NCBI RefSeq assembly: GCF_002300555.2 | Contig: NZ_NTHN02000041.1 | Location: 1-49,539, forward strand | DNA length: 49,539 nt | From: Alloyangia mangrovi | Lineage (GTDB): Bacteria > Pseudomonadota > Alphaproteobacteria > Rhodobacterales > Rhodobacteraceae | Direction: 5' to 3' | Shown here: positions 39,939-49,114 of the stretch, piece by piece | How positions within the stretch are numbered: position 1 is the stretch's first letter | Layout: the number at the start of each line of letters is the position of its first letter | Made by a program: the position numbers and the translations under genes | Notes under the pieces: generated by a model | What the model saw: only the letters and a program-made list of their open reading frames with translations | What the model was told of the DNA's origin: nothing | Databases searched by the model: none

Positions 39939-40892
39939 GTGGCCGTGAACATCTTGTACTATAAACGTTATAGCGGCGAAGTCCAAGTGACACTCGCGCG
40001 TCAGGCAAAGTGTGCGCGGCGCTCAAGTGTAGTAAGAGCAACCCATGCTGTTCGAAGGGCTATTCTCATAGACGGACAATCCCGCCGAGAACGTTGGTGG
40101 CCGGGCATTCTGACCCTCTCCGCTTTAGTGACGCTGTGTACGCTCCAATCTGCTTCAGTTGTTTTCGGGGAAGTTTCTCTCGGCCTTCCCCGGCAAGGTG
40201 GGTGCGAGCTTGCTTGGTCCGATGAATTCAACGGGCTTGATCTCAATGGAGAATATTGGGCTCATAGAGCTCTTGGCCCCAGAAAAGGAGCGTTCGTATC
40301 CGAGAAACAGGCGTTTGTCGATGGGGTCGGATATCTGGTGCTGAAGGCGGAACGTCGAAGTGGGCAGGTTCACATAGGAATGGTAGGTACCGGAGAGAAA
40401 TTCCTCACGAAATACGGTTACTTTGAAACACGAGTGAAGCTTACATCATCACCTTATGTGAGGTCTGCATTTTGGTTGCAAACGCCTACCGTTGGGAGAG
40501 AAATTGGAAATCCCGTTGAGAGTGGTGTCGAGATCGATGTCTTTGAATTCATAGCCCGATCCAATCCCATTCTTTCGGATTGGACGAACCACGCCATCCA
40601 CTGGGATGGATATGGGAAACACCACAAGGAGATACATAAACGCGTCCGCCCAAATTTGAGGCCAGGTACTTGGCATACTTTCGGTATGCTTTGGGCGCCG
40701 GATGGATACATATTTTATATAGATGGCCGGGTGACTTCAGAAATCTATGGCCCCGTTAGCGACGTCGAACAATATCTAATATTTAGTGTCGAGTATCTTC
40801 CACAGAAAGACATTGCAAAATCTTTGATGAGCGATGAAATGCTTGTGGATTATGTTCGCGTTTATCACAATTCTCCTAACTGCCCTAGTTGA
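39939..40892 (+). CDS. Glycoside hydrolase family 16 (exopolysaccharide endoglycanase)
   Basis: The protein has 317 residues as read from a GTG at 39939. A hydrophobic segment (WWPGILTLSALVTLC) suggests export or membrane anchoring. The GH16 fold is evident: LAWSDEFNGLDLNGEYW, KYGYFETRVKLTS, then the catalytic motif EIDVFE (nucleophile Glu198, acid/base Glu203), and WHTFGMLWAPDGYIFYIDG. Such enzymes (ExoK/ExsH-like) cut beta-glycans and often trim or release their own exopolysaccharide. The GTG lies only 8 bp from the divergent Wzy-like start, so the true start is probably further in, near residue 40-50. The acceptor glycan is inferred from context. Confidence 0.88.
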   Translation: MAVNILYYKRYSGEVQVTLARQAKCARRSSVVRATHAVRRAILIDGQSRRERWWPGILTLSALVTLCTLQSASVVFGEVSLGLPRQGGCELAWSDEFNGLDLNGEYWAHRALGPRKGAFVSEKQAFVDGVGYLVLKAERRSGQVHIGMVGTGEKFLTKYGYFETRVKLTSSPYVRSAFWLQTPTVGREIGNPVESGVEIDVFEFIARSNPILSDWTNHAIHWDGYGKHHKEIHKRVRPNLRPGTWHTFGMLWAPDGYIFYIDGRVTSEIYGPVSDVEQYLIFSVEYLPQKDIAKSLMSDEMLVDYVRVYHNSPNCPS

Positions 40893-41175
40893 TATGGGAT
40901 ATGTTAATCTATTTTAGAATCCACTTATCGTGCGCTGCACATTTTGTAAGGCCGTATGCCCTTCTGCGGCTGACCTGTGAGCCGCGATTCACCCCACACA
41001 GGCGACCAGCAAGGTCGCCGGAGTAGAGTGGAAGGGGGGCATAGCCGGCCTCCTCAGCGGTGTGGTTGTTCAAAACCACTGTTGACACGTGGCTCGGTCA
41101 TGACCACACAGCCCTGCTGTGTGGTGAGCTGCGTGCGTGCCCATAACCACCTGTCGGCAGTGTCGGTTCCCGATG
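40893..41175. other. Non-coding stretch with short inverted repeats, probably IS debris
   Basis: No gene is evident. ACCACACAG (41103-41111) pairs with CTGTGTGGT (41117-41125) across 5 nt. A smaller one, GTGGTT...AACCAC, lies near 41061-41078. Because truncated transposase pieces follow directly, these may be remains of an insertion sequence. Confidence 0.4.
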
Positions 41176-41478
41176 TACTATGGGCTCGCCTTCACTAGCC
41201 ACCACTTCACGATCATCGTCTGCAATTACGGCCTGAAGCAGGAATTCATCACTCCTCACTGCCCGCAGCAGAACGGCATGGTCGAGCGCTTTGTCAGGGT
41301 ACTAAAGGAACAATGCGTGCGTCGGCATCGCTCCGATAGCCCTTCAGCCATCGGTGACTGGATCGCATTCTACAACAACCGCCGCTCTCATCAGGCACTT
41401 GCCATGGTCCACCCACCGAGGCATTCAGATTATCAACTTAACCTGAGCAAATTCTGCCGGGTCAAAACATCCTCATAG
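41176..41478 (+). pseudogene. IS3-family transposase remnant (C-terminal end of orfB)
   Basis: Only the end of the rve integrase domain is left: GLAFTSHHF, then FITPHCPQQNGMVERFVRVL with the conserved P-x-x-P/QNG-x-x-E catalytic glutamate region, then WIAFYNNRRSHQALAMVHPP. A complete orfB would have about 200 more residues before this, including the first two catalytic Asp residues, and no orfA is present. It is therefore an inactive fragment. It abuts an IS110 fragment in opposite orientation. Confidence 0.85.
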
Positions 41479-41489
41479 TTGTCTAGTTA

Positions 41490-41579
41490 CTAGAACTCCG
41501 TGATTGCGGACCTTGCCGCGACGGCCACTGAAATTGTCGTTTTGTGGACATCCAGCCCTATGAACATGCCATCCTGCAT
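41490..41579 (-). pseudogene. IS110-family transposase remnant (N-terminal 29 codons)
   Basis: On the minus strand an ATG at 41577-41579, behind AGGAGAGACC, encodes MQDGMFIGLDVHKTTISVAV and stops at 41490-41492. GLDVHKTTISVAV is the start of the DEDD domain of IS110/IS1111 transposases, with the first catalytic Asp. The remaining ~300 residues are gone, and the fragment ends where the IS3 remnant begins. The natural ribosome site is still present. Confidence 0.75.
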
Positions 41580-41694
41580 CTGGTCTCTCCTCCATTCCTG
41601 AGGCTCGGCACCGGGCCATCCGGCGCAACCCTTAAATAGAGAATGCTGCGGGAGAGGCTGTTGCCCCAGTCAGCTCGCTCTGCGAGCATGGGGC

Positions 41695-42840
41695 CTAGGT
41701 TGCGCTGATCAATACGCGGCGACGAAGATTATTCAAGATTTGGGTGACGTGCCGATCCCAAGATAGGGTCTTCAGGGCCCACGTTCGCCCATCACCGGCG
41801 AGACGATCCAATTTTTCCGAATTGGTCAACAGGGATTCCAAGGCGGCGGCAATCTCTTCGGTATTCTCGCCGTTCACAATAAGACCTCTTACCCCATGCT
41901 TGACAAAGTCCTTCGGGCCGCCTGCCACCCCAGCGATTGCAGCTGCTCCGAAGGACATTGCATCGGCGATCACCAGGCCGAAGCCTTCCAGGTCCAGACC
42001 ACCACTTGGCGCTGTCTGAGGGTGCAGGAAGATATCTGCTCCGCGATATAGCTTCGGGATGTCTTCGTCTTTGACATATCCTGACATCGTAACAAAGGAA
42101 TGCAAGTTTAACTCGTCAATCAGCGCCGTTAGCATTTCCCGCATGGGTCCAGTGCCAGCGACGGTATAGTGAAAGTTCGTTATGCCGCGATCACGAAGAA
42201 TGGCCAAGGCCCGCAGGCAACCCTGCACGTTCTTGCGTTCCACCAAGCGGGCGAATGACAAAATTCGAACGAGATCCTCTGGGTTTCGGCTCGGGCGCAT
42301 GAAGTCGGTGGCTTCCTTGATGTAGGAAAGTCCGTTAAAATCTACCTCCCATTCGCCTCTTGGCTGCGCGCCGGACAGAGCGCTTTCCGCCATTTCCATG
42401 CTTGCGTTCGAAACGGTTACCAGAAGATCAGTAGTTCGGAGGACGTGAGACATCGCTGTCTTCATAATTGCGGGATAATTTAGAACTTCTCGTCCGTGGA
42501 CGGTCAGTACGACCGGAGTTTTGCCCTTCCAAGGGAGGATCGCCAGGGCAGGCCGCCATGTGGTAGAGTGAAAGAAATCGAAATTTTCCTTTCGGCAGAG
42601 TTTGCCGCAAGAGATCAACATGCGGGCAAAAACAATGGGCTGCGAGGCCATGCCCAAGTTCAGGACGCTGATGGTTCCCTCGGGGTAGTTCCGTTCGTGC
42701 CAGCCCCGGCGGCCCTCCCAAGAGGTGACCACGACAGGGATGACGCCGGCCTTAAGGTAGGCCCGTGCCACGAACTCGCTATAGCTTTGCACTCCGCCGA
42801 CATCCGGGGGGTAGGCCTTGGCAATGATCAGAACCTTCAT
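41695..42840 (-). CDS. Glycosyltransferase family 4
   Basis: The protein has 381 residues with a GT-B fold. The N-terminal KVLIIAKAYPPDVGGVQSYS is the acceptor-domain glycine loop typical of GT4. VLTVHGREVLNYP, RILSFARLVERKNVQGCLRA and LHPQTAPSGGLDLEGFGLVI follow. In the donor motif the second glutamate of E-x7-E is replaced by Asp (EGFGLVIAD), which is uncommon but seen in active members. It is in the polymer-specific cassette, 69 bp beyond the flippase stop on the same strand, and probably forms a transcript with it. Donor and acceptor are unknown. Confidence 0.88.
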   Translation of the reverse strand: MKVLIIAKAYPPDVGGVQSYSEFVARAYLKAGVIPVVVTSWEGRRGWHERNYPEGTISVLNLGMASQPIVFARMLISCGKLCRKENFDFFHSTTWRPALAILPWKGKTPVVLTVHGREVLNYPAIMKTAMSHVLRTTDLLVTVSNASMEMAESALSGAQPRGEWEVDFNGLSYIKEATDFMRPSRNPEDLVRILSFARLVERKNVQGCLRALAILRDRGITNFHYTVAGTGPMREMLTALIDELNLHSFVTMSGYVKDEDIPKLYRGADIFLHPQTAPSGGLDLEGFGLVIADAMSFGAAAIAGVAGGPKDFVKHGVRGLIVNGENTEEIAAALESLLTNSEKLDRLAGDGRTWALKTLSWDRHVTQILNNLRRRVLISAT

Positions 42841-42909
42841 GAAAGACTAATTCTCCGTTGATCTGTGCGGATATGCGCATGGGGACCCTTGGAGGCCAGC
42901 TCCGCCTTG

Positions 42910-44172
42910 TCACGCTTTCCGAAAGGCATTGCCGCTCAGAGGCATGATGAGGATCCCTCTTTTGCGTTGTAGGTAGAGGACTTGATACATGTACATGGCA
43001 CAAAATGCAGTCGCCTGCGCAGTGGCTATGGCCAGGGTGCCATGCGGGCTCAGGAATATGGCCAGCGCTGTTTCCAGAACAACCGTTACCAACAGCCCGA
43101 GTAAGACGGCGGTGGTGTGGCCCGTCATTTTTAGTACCTCGTCGACCGGTCCACCGAAGGCTTCCCCCAGCGCACCGAAAATCAGGACGAACAGAACCCC
43201 CCACGCGGCCGCGTATTCCTCACCGAGGAGAAATAGCAGAACCGGCTTGCCGATCAGGGCCATGAGCAGCATGGCCAGCAGCGTCAGAAGAGTCGTGAAA
43301 AGGGCAATCTTACGCCCAGTGCGCTCGATGGCGGGCCAGTCGCCTTCCGCGGCGGCTGCCACGATTACGGGGCGGACGGAAAAGCGCAGGGCTGCGATCA
43401 CGGCGGAGACTGCGATCAGAAGCCGCCCGGCGGTCGCAATGACCGAAGCATCTGCGGCCCCCAGAAGGGCGCCGCAGACCCATACGGGGATCCAGTAGAT
43501 CATCGCCTGCAACATGCGCGACACCGCTATGACGCTCCCGGTCCGGAAAGCTGGTCCGAGATCGGCCTTTGCACGCCCGGTATGGGGCGAAAGCGCCCTG
43601 GACAAGAAGACGAGAGCGGTGACCAGCGACAAGGTGGCCGCTGTGATCGTGCAGAACATGAGCCCCGTCAGCGTCGGATCGCGCCAGAACAGCAGATAAG
43701 GCACCGATGTCATCAGCAGGTACATATTGGTCGAACTATAAAAGAAGAAAGCTCCGAGTCCGGCGGAACGTAGGGCGACTAGGGCCTGCGCCGCATAGAA
43801 GATCATGCCGTAAAGGAAGCACCAGACGGCGGTCAGAAGGACATAGTCGCCCTGCGCGCCTGTCGCGAGGAAAACGAGGCTGCCCAAGGCGCAGGCCGTC
43901 AGTGCGGTGATTGCGCTGATGATTCCGCTCTTCACGATGGCATCGTGGACCCGATCTGCCCGCTGGCGCGATAGATCCTCGCCGACACTTTTCACCAAAC
44001 CGTCCGGGAGTCCAACACCAGCCAAACAGAAAACCGTAGCGACTAGCCCGAAGGAGACGAAATACTGTCCGGCCTGAGCCTGCGGCAAAGACCTCGCGAC
44101 CAGAAGCACGAGTATGAACTGGATCGCGAGAGCTCCGTATCGCGCGCCTATCGCGACGATATATCGCTTCAT
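42910..44172 (-). CDS. Wzx-like polysaccharide flippase (MATE/MOP superfamily)
   Basis: The protein has 420 residues from the ATG at 44170-44172, chosen because GAGGG sits just upstream; the frame is open further upstream. Twelve or more hydrophobic helices are evident, starting with YGALAIQFILVLLVARSLPQ and FGLVATVFCLAGVGLPDGLV, which matches the N-terminus of Polysacc_synt (Wzx/RfbX) proteins. It would flip the lipid-linked repeat unit across the inner membrane for the Wzy-like polymerase encoded in the same cassette. Confidence 0.85.
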   Translation of the reverse strand: MKRYIVAIGARYGALAIQFILVLLVARSLPQAQAGQYFVSFGLVATVFCLAGVGLPDGLVKSVGEDLSRQRADRVHDAIVKSGIISAITALTACALGSLVFLATGAQGDYVLLTAVWCFLYGMIFYAAQALVALRSAGLGAFFFYSSTNMYLLMTSVPYLLFWRDPTLTGLMFCTITAATLSLVTALVFLSRALSPHTGRAKADLGPAFRTGSVIAVSRMLQAMIYWIPVWVCGALLGAADASVIATAGRLLIAVSAVIAALRFSVRPVIVAAAAEGDWPAIERTGRKIALFTTLLTLLAMLLMALIGKPVLLFLLGEEYAAAWGVLFVLIFGALGEAFGGPVDEVLKMTGHTTAVLLGLLVTVVLETALAIFLSPHGTLAIATAQATAFCAMYMYQVLYLQRKRGILIMPLSGNAFRKA

Positions 44173-44325
44173 TATTCCCTCGTTGAACTGGCGGAGGTTG
44201 TAGAGTATCAAAAGGACACGCAACACAAGGTTGCGCTTTGGTCAAGCGCGACGGGCGGTGTGGTCATGCTCGTTACAAGCAGCTGCAGGGCGTTGTCTTG
44301 ATGACCAGCTTCCCCCTTCTTCCCA

Positions 44326-45460
44326 TCATATGTTCCGGCTCTGCGCCGGAGCCCATGTCTGATATGCTTTTCCCTGCAGGGATTCGAATATGCCATGCGC
44401 CGTCGCTAAGAGCGCGAGAATGATTTCTCCGGCTTTTTGCGCCCTGGCGTCGCCGCGCTTCCACAGCACGTAGGCTACAAGGCTACCGGTCAGAAGTGGC
44501 ACCAGTCCGGCAATCCCCATGACATCAAACAGCCCGAGTATTGCGCAACCACCCGACATAGCGAGGAACATTGGGCTGAACCAACGCAACAGCTTGTGGG
44601 AGGTATACTTGAAACGATCCATGCCCGACATCTCCCGCAACCGTGGCGCGAGATAACGATGCGTGTTGAAGGCACGGCAGGCAATACGGCGTTTGCGACG
44701 GTATTCGTCACGGCTGTCAGTAGTCAAACGTTCATAGGCGACCACGTCAGGCGCTGAAATCACGCGATAACCATCGAATAGAGGGCTGATCGACGCGGTG
44801 AGATCGTCTAGAAGATGTGGAGGGACCTCGGGATAATCGGCCCGGCGTCGCGCAAAAATTGCCCCGTCGGCCCCCATAGTTGATCCCGTCTGGCTTTCCA
44901 ACGCCTTAATGCGTTCTTCAAGCGTCCAATAACGGTTGCCGACATCGGCCGTCGCACTGTCTGACTGGTTGAGGTAGTGTAGGTGCCCTGCCACGGTACC
45001 GATCTGTGGATCCGAAAAATAGATGCTGAGATGATCAATCGCATCCAGGTCCAGAGTGACATTGGCGTCAGTGAAAATTACGACATCTCCCGTCGCGCGA
45101 GCCACGAGTTGCCGCATACCCCAAGCCTTGCCAAGTCGTTCGGTGGCGGGCACCGCCGTCAACAGCCCTTCAGCCTCGGCGGCTTGCAACATCTCCAGCG
45201 TCCTGTCCTCCGACACGTCGGAATACCCCAAGACCTCAAGTCCCGGATAGCGAGCCTTCAGCTCTCGAATATTACCGAGCTTTTCCGGAAGCGCATTCTC
45301 CTCGTTGTATGCGCAAAAAAACCAGCGTGAAACTGGTAACAGCGTTCTCCCGCGGCGTACAGAGCGGCTGCTTGGGAAGGCGTGCGAGCAGGAATGGGTA
45401 AATCAGAAAGGGATACAGAAAAACCGCGAAACACAGGAGGCTCAAAGCGAGGAAAACCAC
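44326..45460 (-). CDS. Membrane-associated glycosyltransferase family 2 (frameshift in sequence)
   Basis: The intended protein is about 377 residues from the GTG at 45458-45460, with GAAGGA upstream. An N-terminal membrane helix (VFLALSLLCFAVFLYPFLIY) is followed by the GT2 start. The A7 run at 45315-45321 breaks the frame; one base fewer gives TLVFCAYNEENALPEKLGNI and continues into VLGYSDVSEDRTLEML. The core shows IFTDANVTLDLDAI (DxD-like), ALESQTGSTMGADGAIFA and RRKRRIACRAFNTHR (QxxRW-like region), then C-terminal membrane helices. The topology is that of processive or single-addition GT2 enzymes such as ExoO/HasA relatives. It heads the minus-strand cassette. Confidence 0.83.
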
Positions 45461-46350
45461 TATCTACTTCCTTCAGTCAGACTCTCAGGACAAAAATTTC
45501 AGCGTCTACCCTTATGACATGCTGTACCCCAGTGTCCAAGAGCATATCCTCCCCTTTTTCCTCCTTGGCCGAGAACAAAGACCATTGACGCTCCGCGCCG
45601 TGCTTGACTTGATGAAATAATTAACGGATGGCTCTCAATTTTTACCGATCCACGTGCAGCATGGATGTGACCAATTTCTCATCAACAGGCATCCATAGCT
45701 CGCAGGATTTGCATAAAATGCAGGCGCGACGGGTATGGTGGATGATATTATTGCGTAATGATCTCACTTCAAATGAATGAAGAAATGGATGTGCTGTTGA
45801 TGGTGAGCTCAAAACCGCCTGGATTATGGTCGTATCACAAGAGCTTGATGCGGCGCCCCCCTTCCCGACGATGCGCGATGCGCCAAGGTGGGAACGCAAA
45901 AATTCAAGATGGAAGGAGGAATGTCGGAGATTATCCGATTGGGCTGGGTCAGGCAAAGAATGTGTTTCAAGCTCCACGGAGTTGAGGTGGATGAGTGGAG
46001 ATTGTCTGTGTTAATTAATTTTGTGACTTGTCAATCAAAATCACATTTATATCTGGAGTCGGTTTATATTTCCTAAATAGGTGATGATTTTATTTAAAAA
46101 ATTACGTAATTTACTTTGATAATCTGATTTCATAAATTGTTCGCAAGATGTTGATTTCAGAGAAGCCGCCTGTCCATTAGAGAGGGAAGTATGGAGTGGT
46201 AATTATAGACTTCTCCCTATTTTTTTGCGCCACGGGTCTTGGAAATTTGTAAAGTTTTCGATCCGTGGCTTTATACTTCGGCGCGCCAAGGAAATCTTGT
46301 TCTTGGCTACGCCTTGCGGTGGAGTCTTCACCGGATGGTTCCAGTGCGGT
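45461..46350. other. AT-rich gene-free stretch between the GT2 gene and wzc
   Basis: About 890 bases hold no recognisable gene; several overlapping short frames exist on both strands but none has a ribosome site plus a known domain. Composition is the most AT-rich in the window from about 45990 to 46230. It should hold the promoter of the minus-strand cassette beginning with the GT2 gene at its low-coordinate end. No IS end or RNA gene is evident. Confidence 0.5.
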
Positions 46351-48474
46351 TCAGTTCAGGTAGTACTTAGCCCCATAAGCGGAATAGGGCCCGTAGTTGT
46401 TGCCATAACCGTAACGCTTCATGCCGCGCGGGCTGATCTGGTTCAGAACGAGGCCGCTCACGGGCTTGCCGACGCTTTCGAACTCGCGCAGCGCGCCGAT
46501 CACCTGCTCGCGCTGGGTCTGGTCCCATTTCACCACGAAGACCGTGGCATCGACGTGCTGGGCGATCACCCGCGCATCCGGCACAACCAGCACCGGCGGC
46601 GTGTCGACGATGATGATGTCGTAGCGGCTGCGCAGCTCTTTCAGGAGTTCGGCGAAGCGCACCGAGGAGAAGATGTCCGCGGCGTTGGACTGGCCCTTGT
46701 CACCGAGCAGCACGTCGGCGCCGACCAGATCGTCATGGGTGACCACCTCGTCGAAGGTTTTCGCCCCGGTCAGCACCGAGACGACGCCGTCGGTCTGCTC
46801 GGTGGTCAGATACTGGCCAAAGACTCGGCGGCGAATGTCGCCCTCGATCAGCAGCACCTTCTTGCCCATCGAAGCGAAGTTCAGCGTCAGCGACATTGCG
46901 ACCGTGGTCTTGCCTTCGCCGGGCAGCGCCGAGCAGGTCATGATGACCTTGGGCGGCGTGTCGACGTTGGAAAGCATGACCGAGGTGCGCAGGTTGCGCA
47001 CCGCCTCCGCCGCCGCCGAGGAGGGACGCTCTTTGAGATAGGCGATGGCATCTTTCCGGCGGCTGGCCTTGATCATCGGCAGTTGGCCGATGGTGGCGTA
47101 GCCGGTGGTGCCCTCAAGTTGCTCGGCGGTGCGGAAGGCGCGGTTGCGGGCTTCACGGATCAGCACGAAGGCGGCGCCCAGCATCAGGCCGAGAATGCCC
47201 GACATCGCCAGGATGAGCGGTTTGCGCGGCGCTGAGGCCTGCACCGGCTCCACTGCCGGCGAGATGATCCGGCTGTCCGCCTGCTGAACGCCCTGCTGAG
47301 CCGAGGTCTCCTTGAGACGCGACAGGAAGTATTCATAGAGCAGTCGGCTGGCCTCGGCCTCGCGGGAGAGCTGCTGCAAGGTGATGAGATCCTGGCTCTG
47401 CTGCTCGGTCTGCCGCTCGAGCTCCGCAAGAGAGTTCTGAAGCGCCGCGAGCTGGCTGGTGTTGCGCGTCAGCTCGGCTTGGGCGCGGGCAGAAAGCTGC
47501 TCGAAGCGCGTCCTGAAACTCTCGGCGATCGCCGGCTCGTCAACCCGCGGCAGCATGCGCTGAAGCTGCAGATCCTTGGTGGCATCCGCCTGCTGCTGCG
47601 GCGTCTGTGCAGCCTCGAGCGCGGCGACCCGGGCCCGGGCGGCATCCTGGGCGGTCTCCATGCTGGTGATCCGCTCGCGCGTGTCCTTGACTTGGATTTC
47701 GAGCCCTTCCAGCGCCTCGGGGCTGACCAGAGGTGTGCTTGCGCGGAAGTCCTTGACCTTGCCTTCAGCCTCCTCAAGCGCAACCTGCAGATCGGTGACC
47801 CGCTCGGTCAGCCAGGTCGTCGCCTGCTCGGTCGCCTCGAATTTCACCTCGAGTTGGTTGAGGATGTAGAGATCCACCAGAGCATCAGCGATTTTGGCCG
47901 ATTTCGCCGCATCGGTGGTTTCGACGGTCACTTGGAAGACAAGACTTTGGGACACGTTCTTGATCGTCATGCTTGTCAGAAGCGCATCGATCGTGGCTTC
48001 ACGCTGCCTCGCGTCTCCGCTGCTTTCGGTTTCCCCGGCTGGGGCCACCAAGGAGCTCAAGAAGCCTTTCAGCTGATCAATCGTACTCGGCGCCTTGAGC
48101 GAGGCGTTGAATTCGGGATCGGTAGTCAGTTCGAGTTTGTCGACAACCTTGCCAAGCAGAACCCGGCTCTTAAGCACCTCGACCTCGGTGTTGATCACTG
48201 TGGTGTCCGACCCGAGGCCACTCATGACGCTGCCCAGGTCGACGACCTGCTCTTCGCGGTTGTTGAGCATCACCACAGCGGTGGCGCGGTACATTGGCGT
48301 GGCTAGCACATAGGCGTAGAGGCCCCCGAGCAGCACCGCTGCGACGAAAGCCAAGATGATGATAACTTTGCCCCGCCACAGCGACCCGAGCAGAGCTCCA
48401 AGATCGATGACATCCTCGTCTTGAGAAACAGATGCCGCGCGCTGGCTCAGCTCAATACGTTTCATGTCGCTCAA
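46351..48474 (-). CDS. wzc: Wzc/ExoP-type polysaccharide co-polymerase with BY-kinase domain
   Basis: The protein has 707 residues in the inner membrane. An N-terminal Wzz domain (DLGALLGSLWRGKVIIILAF with the first helix) is followed by a long periplasmic coiled-coil part. A second helix (LILAMSGILGLMLGAAFVLI) comes before the cytoplasmic tyrosine kinase. Kinase motifs are Walker A ALPGEGKT (516-523), Walker A' VLLIEGDIRRR (~540) with Glu where the family more often has Asp, and Walker B IIIVDTPP (~620). The tail contains seven Tyr in the last 24 residues (KRYGYGNNYGPYSAYGAKYY), the autophosphorylation cluster. It controls polymer length and export with Wza. No partner phosphatase (Wzb/Etp) is in the window. 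Confidence 0.94.
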   Translation of the reverse strand: MSDMKRIELSQRAASVSQDEDVIDLGALLGSLWRGKVIIILAFVAAVLLGGLYAYVLATPMYRATAVVMLNNREEQVVDLGSVMSGLGSDTTVINTEVEVLKSRVLLGKVVDKLELTTDPEFNASLKAPSTIDQLKGFLSSLVAPAGETESSGDARQREATIDALLTSMTIKNVSQSLVFQVTVETTDAAKSAKIADALVDLYILNQLEVKFEATEQATTWLTERVTDLQVALEEAEGKVKDFRASTPLVSPEALEGLEIQVKDTRERITSMETAQDAARARVAALEAAQTPQQQADATKDLQLQRMLPRVDEPAIAESFRTRFEQLSARAQAELTRNTSQLAALQNSLAELERQTEQQSQDLITLQQLSREAEASRLLYEYFLSRLKETSAQQGVQQADSRIISPAVEPVQASAPRKPLILAMSGILGLMLGAAFVLIREARNRAFRTAEQLEGTTGYATIGQLPMIKASRRKDAIAYLKERPSSAAAEAVRNLRTSVMLSNVDTPPKVIMTCSALPGEGKTTVAMSLTLNFASMGKKVLLIEGDIRRRVFGQYLTTEQTDGVVSVLTGAKTFDEVVTHDDLVGADVLLGDKGQSNAADIFSSVRFAELLKELRSRYDIIIVDTPPVLVVPDARVIAQHVDATVFVVKWDQTQREQVIGALREFESVGKPVSGLVLNQISPRGMKRYGYGNNYGPYSAYGAKYYLN

Positions 48475-49114
48475 CGTGTCACTCCAAGTCTTGAGCCCGA
48501 CGGCTCCCGGGAAAAGTGAGTCTCCTTTAACACGATTGACGGCAAGGTCTAACCCGATGTGCCGGTCGGCTGTTTCGCGTCAGTCGTGGGGGTTTCGGTG
48601 CATAGTTCATTTGCGCCAGCCACTTGTGAGATGTCTTTGCATTGAGGTGCTTGTGTTTGTAAATGCACGGTTTTCTCAAATATGGAAGACCTTTATGTGT
48701 TAGGAACTTGCCTAGTTCTCAGAAGGATCGATGCAGCTTTTCCCAGCGCACCAACATGGGATGACTTCGAACTAGCTGCTCATCTTTTGAGCGTAGTCTT
48801 AGGTCGTCTCTCGAAGCCTTTCCTTACAAGACAAATCTACCCTGAGTAGATTTGGTCGACCGTCATTCACCGATGATCTGCACTGCTGTGCATCAAGAAT
48901 GTAATGCTAGTGTGACCTCGCACATTCGATGCACTGCTAGAATAGATAATTTCGTGAGTGCTGCAGGCGCATCTGCGAACTGAGCTCTTGAACATATCTG
49001 AGGGAGAATTTTGATCATAAATCGCATTATACGCTTCTGCGTGTGTAGCGGGGTGGATTCACAAACGAAGTGCAAATTCTGTATCAAAACAGAAGTTTGC
49101 ATGGAGGATGTGGG
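48475..49114. other. Intergenic region between wzc and the IS30 transposase
   Basis: No gene is evident. The first part should hold the wzc promoter. CAAATCTAC (48832-48840) pairs with GTAGATTTG (48846-48854) across 5 nt, a possible terminator or operator. TGCAC-TGCT-GTGCA lies near 48881-48894. An imperfect inverted repeat, TGCAAATTCTGT / ACAGAAGTTTGCA, spans about 49070-49102 just before the transposase and may belong to the IS left end or be its operator. Confidence 0.45.
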
